Made by a program: the position numbers and the translations under genes
Assembly: GCA_900314645.1 (NCBI GenBank)
Contig: OMWB01000002.1
Coordinates: 62,001 to 126,000, forward strand
Reading direction: 5' to 3'
Length of the DNA stretch: 64,000 nt
Origin: an uncultured Actinomycetes bacterium
Lineage (GTDB): Bacteria; Actinomycetota; Coriobacteriia; Coriobacteriales; Atopobiaceae
In this document: positions 55,306 through 63,726 of the stretch, piece after piece
How the letters are laid out: every line of letters begins with the position of its first letter
Position numbering within the stretch: position 1 is the stretch's first letter
Notes under the pieces: generated by a model
The model's database searches: none
What the model saw: the letters and a program-made list of their open reading frames with translations, nothing else
Told to the model about the DNA's origin: nothing

Positions 55306-56718
55306 CTACTCCTTGGCTGCCAGCCTGCTCAGACAGAGTGAGAGCTCGCCGGTCAGCACGCACTCGTCGTAGTCCGCGACCCCCACAAGCGCGGGAATGG
55401 CATCCGCAGGAAGGGACTTCGCGAGCTCTGCGCGCAGCTCGTCCATGTCGGGAAGCAGGTCGCACCAGACATAGATCGCGTCAGGGGCGAGCCCGCAGAT
55501 GACGTTGGCAAGGTATCGGGCAACCAGCTCGCGCATGCCGTTCACGCGCCAGGCGGCATCATCGAGGCTCATACTCAGTGCAAACCCCTTCGCGAGCGGG
55601 CCCACATGTCCTGAGCGTCCACCCCTGCCCACCAGCGGCTTTCCGGCAACCACATAGCCCTGCTCACCATCAGCAACACCGATGGCCTGCGCATGGAACA
55701 CGACGTTGTCATACTCTTCCTGCGACACATAGCAGCCGATAGCCGCAGCGCTCGCGTTATAGTCAACGTACACTTTGGTGTCCCAAAGCTCCGAGAGCTT
55801 TGAAGCTATCTCAAAGCGCACTTCCGCACCGTTGTGCTGCTCAACAAGCACGCCCTTATCCACAATACCGGGCATGGCAATGCCGACGGCATCAAAATCA
55901 CTGGTCTTCCAACCTTGCACGCGAAGGGTGGCAGCCAGGTCCTCAAGGGTATGAAGATCAAAGACGCGGCGCACGAGCATGCCCGAAAGCACAACGGTTC
56001 CGTGGTCGAGCAGACGATAGCTTAACGTGGGCTCATCCTCGCGATGGATGTAGCTCATTGCGAGCACGCACTTTGTCTTGTCGTAGTCGCGCGCCACCCG
56101 CAGAGCACCCTTACCAGAAGCAGACCTGCCGCCCGAAAGCGCGTCCACGACCAGGCGCAGCACACCAGCCGCATCGTAAGAGCCAAATATCTTTCCTGGC
56201 AGCTCAATGACCGGGGTATTGGGCAATGCCTCGACAACCGCCTTGCGCTGATGGCCAACCTGCGGGGCAAGCAGCACGGCTGCATACTCTGCCCCGTTCA
56301 TCTTGGCCTCCTCAACAGGCTGCGCCGTGAAGTCGTAGTCAAGGCCAAAGCTCTGGGCAAGCTCGTTTAGCTTGTTGGCAAAGTACGTAGTGGTCACGCC
56401 ACAGGTGCAACACAGGAGTATGTGCTTCACTTCGCGGTGCGTGGCGCTATACAGTGCCTCGGCCATCTCGTTGAAGAGGTTCTGCGCACGAACAAGATCC
56501 TCGAGCTCAAAGTGCAGGAAGAATGCGGGCTCACCATCAAGCACGCGCTCGAGGCGCAGCTCTACGATGGTCATCCCATCGATGTCATAGAAGTTTACCC
56601 AGCCTTTGACCAGCTCGTTCTCTATGACGATATTGCCCTCGTCAGTCTCAACCAGCGTGCAGCCCTCAAGGTGCTGCGCCAGAATCCACTGACGGTACGC
56701 CTGCATCAGCTCATTCAT
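55306..56718 (-). CDS. PTS EIIB(Lac/Cel)-ROK fusion protein, probable sugar-sensing regulator
   Basis: A 470-residue protein of three parts. Residues 1-95 are not recognised. Residues 97-192 match a cellobiose-type EIIB: ILLCCTCGVTTTY gives the phospho-Cys position (about Cys104), and VLLAPQVGHQRKAV with FGSYDAAGVLRLV follow. Residues from 215 are a ROK domain with GIAMPGIVDKGV, DYNASAAAIGCY and GRGGRSGHVG. The zinc motif Cys-x-Cys-x-x-x-Gly-Cys of ROK proteins and the catalytic Asp of NDxN are missing. It thus looks like a sensor of PTS phosphorylation state rather than a kinase. No helix-turn-helix is obvious. It lies 36 bp after the STAS gene and has GGGGAA before the ATG. Confidence 0.75.
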   Translation of the reverse strand: MNELMQAYRQWILAQHLEGCTLVETDEGNIVIENELVKGWVNFYDIDGMTIVELRLERVLDGEPAFFLHFELEDLVRAQNLFNEMAEALYSATHREVKHILLCCTCGVTTTYFANKLNELAQSFGLDYDFTAQPVEEAKMNGAEYAAVLLAPQVGHQRKAVVEALPNTPVIELPGKIFGSYDAAGVLRLVVDALSGGRSASGKGALRVARDYDKTKCVLAMSYIHREDEPTLSYRLLDHGTVVLSGMLVRRVFDLHTLEDLAATLRVQGWKTSDFDAVGIAMPGIVDKGVLVEQHNGAEVRFEIASKLSELWDTKVYVDYNASAAAIGCYVSQEEYDNVVFHAQAIGVADGEQGYVVAGKPLVGRGGRSGHVGPLAKGFALSMSLDDAAWRVNGMRELVARYLANVICGLAPDAIYVWCDLLPDMDELRAELAKSLPADAIPALVGVADYDECVLTGELSLCLSRLAAKE

Positions 56719-56754
56719 GTTGTTCCCCTTTGCCTGATACAGGCCAAAAGACGA

Positions 56755-57057
56755 TTAGCGCTCGATGGTGAAGACGTCCGCGAGCCCCGTCATATCGAAG
56801 ATGTCGTACACCTCATCGCTGGGGTGGCGAATAACCATGGTGCCACCACGACGCTCGGCAAGCTTCTGCGTAGCGACCAGCACGCGCAGGCCGGCACTGG
56901 AGATGTAATCCAGACCAACCAGGTCAAGATCGAACTCCTTCACGGTCTCGGGCAGGTTTGAAATCTCGTTCTCAAGCTCGGGGCTGGTAGCAACGGTGAG
57001 CTTACCGTCAACCGACATCGTGGCCTTGGCGCCGTCAATGGTGGTCGTGATGTTCAT
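56755..57057 (-). CDS. STAS domain protein (anti-sigma factor antagonist-like)
   Basis: A 100-residue single STAS domain of the SpoIIAA/RsbV type. The central LVGLDYISSAGLRVLVATQ near 48-66 holds the Ser that is phosphorylated in partner-switch systems. The start at 57057 follows GAAGGAGCC. It is in one direction with a GHKL-SDF transporter gene, lepB (86 bp before it) and the EIIB-ROK gene (36 bp after it). No separate anti-sigma kinase lies nearby, but the SDF protein has a GHKL-like N terminus that could be its partner. Confidence 0.87.
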   Translation of the reverse strand: MNITTTIDGAKATMSVDGKLTVATSPELENEISNLPETVKEFDLDLVGLDYISSAGLRVLVATQKLAERRGGTMVIRHPSDEVYDIFDMTGLADVFTIER

Positions 57058-57143
57058 GCTTTGGCTCCTTCTTCGTGACGCGGCGTGCCTAATACTTGAT
57101 TGTAGCCCCTTTTGGGCGCTGATTCTTATCACGAGACGAGAAG

Positions 57144-57641
57144 CTACAACCTACGGGCTTGTTCTAGCGGCCAATAACGATATACCACACGAGATGTCAG
57201 CGCACTCACGGCAACGGGCCCAAAGAACCGCGAGTCAAACGAGTTCTTCCGGTTGTCTCCCATCACCCAAACGCTGCCCTGAGGGACATGCACGGGATAC
57301 GAAACGGCCGACGCGCCAAACGGATAGGTGCCACTAGATTTGAGGTAGTGCTCAGAAAGGGGCTCTCCGTCAACAAGCACGATGCCGTCACGCAGGTCCA
57401 CCGTCTGTCCCCCTGTAGCAATCACACGCTTGATCAGCGTACGCCGGGGCGAGCGCGGGTCATGAAAGGTGACGATGTCGCCCGCCGCCACGGCTCCACG
57501 ACGCGCGGATATCTTCTCACCCCAAACGCGATCTCCGCGCCTGAGCGTGGGAAGCATGGAATCAGACGGAATCTGGTAGTTGCCCACAACGAAGACGCGG
57601 GCGAACACAATGGGGGCAACTGCTGCAAAGGTTCCAAGCAT
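57144..57641 (-). CDS. lepB: Signal peptidase I
   Basis: A 165-residue type I signal peptidase with one N-terminal helix. The catalytic Ser lies in IPSDSMLPTL near 26 and the catalytic Lys in TLIKRVIA near 69. The conserved VWVMGDNRKNSFDSRFFG lies near 127-142. It cleaves signal peptides from exported proteins at the outer membrane-leaflet face. The ATG has AAGGAGGG. It lies in a run of four genes with only 31 bp to the upstream transporter gene. It is short for the family but complete. Confidence 0.9.
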   Translation of the reverse strand: MLGTFAAVAPIVFARVFVVGNYQIPSDSMLPTLRRGDRVWGEKISARRGAVAAGDIVTFHDPRSPRRTLIKRVIATGGQTVDLRDGIVLVDGEPLSEHYLKSSGTYPFGASAVSYPVHVPQGSVWVMGDNRKNSFDSRFFGPVAVSALTSRVVYRYWPLEQARRL

Positions 57642-57672
57642 GCATGCCCTCCTTCATACGGCGCAAGGGGCG

Positions 57673-59265
57673 CTATTCACCACCGTCTGCATGGGCGCTG
57701 TGGTCTAGTGCACCCAACGAATCAGCGGCGAGCACAATCTGGGTAATCTGTGACCCCACGTTTCCACCGGAGCAGCAGTTGTCGAGCAGAAGGTCGAGCG
57801 CCGCGACCACCGCAAGGGCGTCCATGGGGATGCCTAGGCTTGCCAAAAGCATGCCATAGCAGGCCAGCATACCGCCGGGAACCGGTGGAACCGCAACTGC
57901 GTATAGCAGGCACGATATAGCGAGCTGCACGTACCACAGGACACTGCCGCCCATACCGTAGGCATGGGCGCTGTACATCATGACCACCGTGAGAAGAATT
58001 GCCGTCATGGGCTTGCAGAGCACCATGCCCAGCGGCACGCCAAACGATGACTGCTCGTGATCGACGCCCAGGTAGTCCCTGCAAGCGGTAAGCATGGTGC
58101 CAAACGCGGCGGACGGAGACGCGGTGATGAAGGCGGTTGCCATGGAAGGAAAGCAGGTGGTTATCAGCTCGCGAAATCCGATACCGCACGAGGCACTGGT
58201 AAAAAGGAACTGCGCCGCCAAAAACACCACCATGACCAATCCCGTCACCAGAATGGGCAACCACGACTGGAACAGTGCGCCAAGGGTGCCCGACCACGTC
58301 TGAGAGATGCTCATCACCACAATGAGCATCGGAAGCAGACGGCAAAGCTGCTCCATCAGGAACTGCACCAGCATGTTGAGCTGGTTGAGGGCCTCGCGCA
58401 CCCCCTCGGCGAGGTCTCCCAGCGAAAGCACCGCGATGCCCACGACCACCGAAAGCATGATGATCTGCAGCGTATTGCCCTCAATGAACGGCTGGAACAG
58501 GTTGGTTGGGAAGAGCCCCAACACGATACTGGAGATGCTGAGAATAGGGTTGGACAACAGGGCGACCTCGTCACCACGCAGATGGAAGAGCGGCAATGCC
58601 GCTGCGAAGGCAAGCACTACCGCAAGCAGGTTCGTGACCATGTGGCGGCCTATGAGGGCCTTTCCACTGCGACCAAGCGCAGCCATGTCGCCAATGCCGC
58701 AGATACCACAGGCAACCGAGAGAAACACCATGGGGCCGGCAACGCCCGAAAGCATTCCCACGTAGGTGTCAAACACGGGGTTGACCAGCCCGTCAAGGAG
58801 CATGGTGCGCGTGGTCTCGGGCAGGTACAGGCCTGCACGTGCCAGCACCGCACCCGTGATGATGGCAACGGTCGCCAAGGCGGTTGAGCCCAAAGGAGGC
58901 CGCGGACACGAGATGCCGATGATGTTGTAGCCACCGTTGTAGGCGTACGACGGCCTGAGGCCGGCCGTCTGCATGAGCGTACGTTCCCAGTCGGTCTCGT
59001 CGCCTTGTTCGCGCGGATCAAAGCGGCTTCCGCGCACCCTGATGAGCAGCCGAGGTTTGCCCAGACGGTTGCTCACGATCACTTGGGCCTTCGTGTCCTC
59101 GCCAAAGTGATCTCGGAGGCTCAACAGGGCATTCTCGATGGTCAACCGCGCGGAGAGGGCACTTCTGTGGTCAAGACGCGTGCCAGCAAGAAACTCCGCA
59201 ACCGCCTCGGATGCGTAGTCAATGCCCTCGGCATCAAGCACGATAGTCTTGACCTGCGTTGCCAT
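57673..59265 (-). CDS. SDF/DAACS symporter with N-terminal GHKL-like domain
   Basis: A 530-residue fusion. Residues 1-115 resemble a small GHKL anti-sigma-type ATPase domain: ARLTIENALLSLRDHF (N-box-like Glu) and RLLIRVRGSRFDPRE, but the G boxes are poor. Residues 125-515 form a dicarboxylate/amino acid:cation symporter. TASPSAAFGTML stands in place of the usual serine-rich hairpin, and DNCCSGGNVGSQIT in place of the NMDGT/DR...NV region. The transport core is diverged. The gene leads lepB, a STAS protein and the EIIB-ROK protein. It may link a solute gradient to partner switching. The start follows GGGGAGG. Confidence 0.75.
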   Translation of the reverse strand: MATQVKTIVLDAEGIDYASEAVAEFLAGTRLDHRSALSARLTIENALLSLRDHFGEDTKAQVIVSNRLGKPRLLIRVRGSRFDPREQGDETDWERTLMQTAGLRPSYAYNGGYNIIGISCPRPPLGSTALATVAIITGAVLARAGLYLPETTRTMLLDGLVNPVFDTYVGMLSGVAGPMVFLSVACGICGIGDMAALGRSGKALIGRHMVTNLLAVVLAFAAALPLFHLRGDEVALLSNPILSISSIVLGLFPTNLFQPFIEGNTLQIIMLSVVVGIAVLSLGDLAEGVREALNQLNMLVQFLMEQLCRLLPMLIVVMSISQTWSGTLGALFQSWLPILVTGLVMVVFLAAQFLFTSASCGIGFRELITTCFPSMATAFITASPSAAFGTMLTACRDYLGVDHEQSSFGVPLGMVLCKPMTAILLTVVMMYSAHAYGMGGSVLWYVQLAISCLLYAVAVPPVPGGMLACYGMLLASLGIPMDALAVVAALDLLLDNCCSGGNVGSQITQIVLAADSLGALDHSAHADGGE

Positions 59266-59368
59266 GCGCCTCCCCTCCTTTAGTTCGAATATCTATTGTA
59301 TACGTGGTGCTGAGACTGGTACTCGATTTCTCGCATTCGGCTAGATGCGTCGGCCCTCATAGCGTGCA

Positions 59369-60112
59369 TTACCAGCGAGCGAGCCAGCTTCTGCCCGAAC
59401 ATGCGTGCACAATGGCCTGCCGAGCGGCCAGGCCGTTCGCCATGTCACGTAAACAGACCTTCACGTCCAGACGGAAGCCAAACGTTCCATAACCCTGATG
59501 GATGAGAAGGACGCCCACCTCGGGATCGACCCACTCAGCTACCGCCTTTTCAACTGACTCCCGCACGTCGCGCTCGACCTCCACCATGTCGGCCTCGGGG
59601 TGGATGTCGAGCCCAATGGTGACCGAGCGCGCAGACAGCGGCGCGAGCTTGCGCAACGTGGTGGTGTTGAGCACTGAGTTGGGGATGACCACCACGTCGC
59701 CAACCAGCGTACGGATGGTGGTGGAGCGCCACGTGATGTCAGTGACCACACCTTGATAGGTACCTACCTCAATCCAGTCACCCACCTCAAACACGCGGGC
59801 GAGCATGATTCCCAGACCGGAGATAAGGTTTGAGATCGTGGTTTGCAAACCAAAGGAAACGGCGATGGAGGTCACACCCAGTGCTGCGACAAAGGCCGTT
59901 GGCTGCACCCCAAAGACAGGCTCGAGCACCGAGAGCAGCGCGAGGAACCAGATAAGGCTCCTGACCACGTTGACGATGATGGAGCTCCGAGGGACGTTCG
60001 CAAGCTGGAACACGCGCTTTACAAACTTGGTTGCCACCACCTGCAGCACCAAGGCAATGAGGCACGTAACGACCAAGATAAGCGCCTTGACGACGAGTTC
60101 ATTCTCAAGCAT
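59369..60112 (-). CDS. mscS: Mechanosensitive channel, MscS family
   Basis: A 247-residue small MscS. Three N-terminal helices are followed by the pore-lining helix region (VAALGVTSIAVSFGLQTTIS, then NLISGLGIMLARVFEVGDWI). The beta domain follows, with WRSTTIRTLVGDVVVIPNS, and a C-terminal alpha/beta part ends the protein. It opens under membrane tension to release solutes. The ATG at 60112 has AGGGGAGAGC. It is divergent from the methyltransferase gene downstream on the plus strand. Confidence 0.9.
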   Translation of the reverse strand: MLENELVVKALILVVTCLIALVLQVVATKFVKRVFQLANVPRSSIIVNVVRSLIWFLALLSVLEPVFGVQPTAFVAALGVTSIAVSFGLQTTISNLISGLGIMLARVFEVGDWIEVGTYQGVVTDITWRSTTIRTLVGDVVVIPNSVLNTTTLRKLAPLSARSVTIGLDIHPEADMVEVERDVRESVEKAVAEWVDPEVGVLLIHQGYGTFGFRLDVKVCLRDMANGLAARQAIVHACSGRSWLARW

Positions 60113-60231
60113 TGCTCTCCCCTTCTGTGGTGCGCAGCCAGAGGCCATGGTAGCGCATTCGTTATGTCCAAGGATACACTTGACACAACGGCACGATGCA
60201 AGGTCGCGCGCTTCGCTAAGGGGGAAGGACT

Positions 60232-60987
60232 ATGGACAATACCAAGCGCTTTGACGGACGCGCAGACAGCTACGCCAAGGGTAGGCCTGGTTATCCTTCA
60301 GAACTGGTCAAGCGCCTCGCCACATGGGCACAGCTCACGAAAGAGAGCACCGTTGCCGATATCGGTGCTGGTACGGGCATCTTCTCTGGCCAGCTGGCAG
60401 AGACTGGGGCCCACGTCTTTGCAGTCGAACCCAATGACGACATGCGGCAACGCGCGAACCTTTCGGACAGCATTGCTCAACGTGTCACTTGGGTTGAGGG
60501 GACTGCGGAGCACACGGGGCTGGCTGACACCTCGGTTGACCTCGTCACCGCTGCGCAAGCGTTTCACTGGTTTGACGGGCCCGCCTTTCGTGATGAGTGC
60601 CTGCGCGTGTTGCGTGGCGCATCGCGTGCGGCGCTCATCTGGAACGTGCGCGTGGTTGACACGCCAGTCAACGTCGCCTGCGAGAAGGTGTTTACCGCGT
60701 TCTGCCCACGTTTCAATGGGTTCGCGGGCGGGATGACCCGCGATGACCAGCGCATCGTTGACTTCTTCGGTGGACAGTATGACCTATGGAGCTTTGACAA
60801 CCCGCTTCCATACAGCCGGGAGAGGTTTGTGCAGCGCTGCCTCTCCGGCTCGTATGCGCCCCGCGAGGACGAGGCAGACTACGAGCCATTCAAGGCTGCG
60901 GTTGAGGACATCTACGAGCGCTTTGCGGTGGACGGAAGCATCGTCGTTCCCAACGAGACCCTCGCCTACGTAGGCACGCTGCGATAA
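60232..60987 (+). CDS. SAM-dependent class I methyltransferase
   Basis: A 251-residue methyltransferase with an N-terminal GRADSYAKGRPGYPSEL (the usual family opener). Motif I is VADIGAGTGIFSGQLAE near 43, FAVEPNDDMRQ follows, and DLVTAAQAFHWFD near 103 is typical of ubiquinone/menaquinone-type or small-molecule O/C-methyltransferases. The substrate is unknown. The start has GGGGGAAGGAC. It converges with the APC permease gene, and a short palindrome fills the gap. Confidence 0.85.
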   Translation: MDNTKRFDGRADSYAKGRPGYPSELVKRLATWAQLTKESTVADIGAGTGIFSGQLAETGAHVFAVEPNDDMRQRANLSDSIAQRVTWVEGTAEHTGLADTSVDLVTAAQAFHWFDGPAFRDECLRVLRGASRAALIWNVRVVDTPVNVACEKVFTAFCPRFNGFAGGMTRDDQRIVDFFGGQYDLWSFDNPLPYSRERFVQRCLSGSYAPREDEADYEPFKAAVEDIYERFAVDGSIVVPNETLAYVGTLR

Positions 60988-60992
60988 GCTCG

Positions 60993-61022
60993 GTGCGTCC
61001 TGGGGGTAGCCCCAGGACGCAC
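60993..61022. repeat. Palindrome of the GGGGGTAGCCCCC family, 13-bp arms
   Basis: GTGCGTCCTGGGG and CCCCAGGACGCAC flank the loop GTAG. It overlaps the last base of the APC permease gene and lies 6 bp after the methyltransferase stop. Confidence 0.9.
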
Positions 61023-62359
61023 TACGCCTGCTTCTTCCGACGCACGGCGTAGAACACGGGCAGGCCCACGAGCGTGATCGCCACACTTGCCAACGACATC
61101 AGCATGGCGCGCTGACCAGAGAGGAACAGCTGGCTGGCGATCACATACAGACCGCTCGCGATGGCGAGCGCCGGCACCACCGGGTAGCCGGGCACACGGT
61201 AGGTTCGCTCCCATTCGGGGTGAACGCGACGCAGGTGGATGACGCAGGCAAAGGTCAGCGTGTAGAAGACCCAGCAGGAGAAGACGCCTAGGTCAGTGAG
61301 CAGGTCAAACTCGCCAATGATGGAGTACAGGCACGCAAGCGCGCCAATCAAGATGACCGAGTTGGCGGGAACATGACGCTCGTTGATGGCGGCAAGGCGC
61401 TCGCTCGCGGGCAACGTGCCCTCGGCAGCAAGCTGGTAGGCCACACGCGAGCCACTCATCAGAAAGCCGTTGCCCGCACCAATCACCGAGATGATGATGC
61501 CCACCTTGATGAGCGTGCCGCCCGCTTGCCCAAATATCACGTTTGCCACGGCGGCTGCCGGAGACTCGAGGTTCATGAGCTGGTCAGCCGGGAGTACCCA
61601 TAGGTATGCGACGTTGATGACAAGGTACACGGCCATGATGATGGACACGCCACCCACGATGGCAAGCGGCAGGTCACGCGCGGGATTGCGCATCTCGCCC
61701 GCGATGGTACCCACGTTTGTCCACCCCTCAAAGGCAAAGAGCACGGCGAGGAGCGTTGAGCCAAAGACACCCACGGCGCTCTTCCCCTCCGCCACCAGCG
61801 GAGAGACGATTGCATGGCCACCCTCGCCACGCAGGAAGCCGAACACGATGATCAGCACGAGTGGCACCAGCTTGCAGACCGTGGCCACCACCTGCATGCC
61901 GCCCGCCGACTCTGACCCACGCGCATTGATGGCCACGAGCGTGACGATGACGAGCAGCGCGATGGGAAGCACCGCCCATCCGCCGAGGTACTCGGCCAGC
62001 TCGGTACCCACCTTCACGCCATACCCTGCAAGAAACGCCGGGTAGAAGATGACGACCTGCATCCATCCCGCAAGAAAGCCCAGGCGCTCGTCAAACGCCT
62101 CAGTGAGGTAGGTCACCATTCCGCCCGTCTTGGGAATGAGGATCGCCACCTCGGCAAAGGTGAGGGCACCAAAGATGCTCATGAGGCCACCCACCAGCCA
62201 AGCAAGCATGCCCATGCCGGGGGCACCGCCCGTTGCCTGGTAGATGGCATACGGTTTGAAGAACACGCCCGCGCCAATGACGCATCCCACCACGATAGAG
62301 GTAGCGGTGGCCCAACCGAGATTCTTCTTCATCTCACGCTTCTTGAGCTGCTCAGACAT
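61022..62359 (-). CDS. APC family amino acid permease
   Basis: A 445-residue transporter with 12 helices. It has the helix 1 unwound segment VVGCVIGAGVFFKPYAI near 20 and a helix 6 region with FEGWTNVGTIAGEMRNPARDLP near 215. The resemblance is to SLC7/LAT-like exchangers. It imports or exchanges an amino acid. The start at 62359 is the ATG of MSEQLKK after GGGGGAAT; an upstream ORF extension to 62410 has no family similarity. It is followed by the short palindrome. Confidence 0.88.
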   Translation of the reverse strand: MSEQLKKREMKKNLGWATATSIVVGCVIGAGVFFKPYAIYQATGGAPGMGMLAWLVGGLMSIFGALTFAEVAILIPKTGGMVTYLTEAFDERLGFLAGWMQVVIFYPAFLAGYGVKVGTELAEYLGGWAVLPIALLVIVTLVAINARGSESAGGMQVVATVCKLVPLVLIIVFGFLRGEGGHAIVSPLVAEGKSAVGVFGSTLLAVLFAFEGWTNVGTIAGEMRNPARDLPLAIVGGVSIIMAVYLVINVAYLWVLPADQLMNLESPAAAVANVIFGQAGGTLIKVGIIISVIGAGNGFLMSGSRVAYQLAAEGTLPASERLAAINERHVPANSVILIGALACLYSIIGEFDLLTDLGVFSCWVFYTLTFACVIHLRRVHPEWERTYRVPGYPVVPALAIASGLYVIASQLFLSGQRAMLMSLASVAITLVGLPVFYAVRRKKQA

Positions 62360-62491
62360 GTGATTCCCCCAGTCACATTTTTGGCTCAGAACCTGCTGTT
62401 TTGTAATCAAAAACTATAGCAGTATCCGCGGAGCGCAGATACGGTCCTAAAGCAAGTTGCCTGGGCACTCTGCGCAGGCGCGACCAATTCC

Positions 62492-62926
62492 CTAGAAGAA
62501 CAGCGCCCGCGTGCTTCCCAGCAGCAGGATGACTAGTATGGCGAGATACGCCGTAAGCTTCAGCAGCGGGAAGGCGTTTATCTTCCCTTTGAGCTTGAAG
62601 AGCACCGAGCAGACGGAGAAGAGGGTAAACCCAACTGCCAGCACATAGAGCGCCACGCTTCCGCAGCGCAGACACGCAAAGGCCGTGAGCCCTTGGACGA
62701 TGCCGACCACAAACGTCACCAAACCCATGCGCCGCGCAAAGGCCTCGAGCTCGCCAGAGTTCTGCAGACGCTTCACAAATGAGTCGCTCAGCTCAAGCGG
62801 GTTCAGCGCGCGCTTCCCGCTCATATACATAAGCCCCGTGACGATGCTGAACACGCACAGCAGGCTATAGAACACCCCACACAGAATGAGTGGGACGTTG
62901 TTCGTCTCAAAAGCTGCCCATGTCAT
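62492..62926 (-). CDS. Hypothetical four-helix membrane protein
   Basis: A 144-residue protein not recognised. It has four hydrophobic stretches near residues 10-30, 70-90, 92-112 and 120-140, and a cytoplasmic segment with SDSFVKRLQNSGELEAFARR. There are no catalytic residues. The start at 62926 has GAAAGGGGAAAG upstream. It starts 13 bp after the stop of the histidine phosphatase gene on the same strand, so they are probably cotranscribed. Confidence 0.65.
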   Translation of the reverse strand: MTWAAFETNNVPLILCGVFYSLLCVFSIVTGLMYMSGKRALNPLELSDSFVKRLQNSGELEAFARRMGLVTFVVGIVQGLTAFACLRCGSVALYVLAVGFTLFSVCSVLFKLKGKINAFPLLKLTAYLAILVILLLGSTRALFF

Positions 62927-62939
62927 GGTCTTTCCCCTT

Positions 62940-63509
62940 TCACAGGAGCTCGACGGGCACACCCAGCTGTCCGCCATCCACCGTGATGGCGTACACCGCG
63001 CAGTTGCCCAAATACTTTGACCAATACGAGCCGCCAGAATCAGGCGTGAGGTGCTCCAGGATGCCCTTCATCGCGATGGCGTGCGTCGAGATGAGCACGT
63101 CCCCGTCAAGCGCTTTGATCTCCTCGACAAACGCCCCCGTTCGCGCCACCACGTCGGCAAGCTGCTCCATGCCCTCCGGCGCCAGGTTGTGCACAAAGTC
63201 GCTGAAGAAGGTGATGATCTCGGGTGGTGGGCTTTTCAGGTCAATGCCCTCGTAGGGGCCATAGTCCATCTCCATGAGGCGCTCGTCGCACTGTACCGGC
63301 ACACCCGGCGCCACCAGCTCTGCCGTCTGCACCGCACGCTGAAGCGGACTAGAGAAGACGTGGCGAAACACAATTCCGCGCGCGGCAAGTTGGCGAGCGG
63401 CCTCTCGTGCCTGCTCCTCACCCGTCTCGTTGAGCGGCGCGTCGCTTCTCCCCTGCAAGGCATGCGCGCTGTTGAGCGCAGTCTGTCCGTGGCGGATGAC
63501 GTATATCAT
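62940..63509 (-). CDS. Histidine phosphatase family protein (phosphoglycerate mutase-like)
   Basis: A 189-residue phosphatase with the RHG motif at the N terminus (VIRHGQTALNS, catalytic His about 6) and Glu in MEMDYGPYEG near 75. The second His lies in VLISTHAIAMKGI near 137. The family covers phosphoglycerate mutase and small-molecule phosphatases such as CobC, and the substrate cannot be chosen. The ATG at 63509 has AGGGAGATC. It is divergent from the tyrosine phosphatase gene with 217 bp between, in which I see no other gene. Confidence 0.87.
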   Translation of the reverse strand: MIYVIRHGQTALNSAHALQGRSDAPLNETGEEQAREAARQLAARGIVFRHVFSSPLQRAVQTAELVAPGVPVQCDERLMEMDYGPYEGIDLKSPPPEIITFFSDFVHNLAPEGMEQLADVVARTGAFVEEIKALDGDVLISTHAIAMKGILEHLTPDSGGSYWSKYLGNCAVYAITVDGGQLGVPVELL

Positions 63510-63726
63510 GCGACGATCTCCCTGATCGAACCGTTGGAAATGCTTCCTTGATGAGCGCAATAACCAGCAGCTTAGCGAATTAGCGCGAGGACAGGAAGCC
63601 TAACTGACAGTCACCAAATCACACATTTTGATGCGATAGACATCATGAGTCTTCTGGCCTTATACGTTTACGTCGAACACTCACTGTTGTACAGTCATGG
63701 CTATCCACTTAACGCGAGGAGGAATC

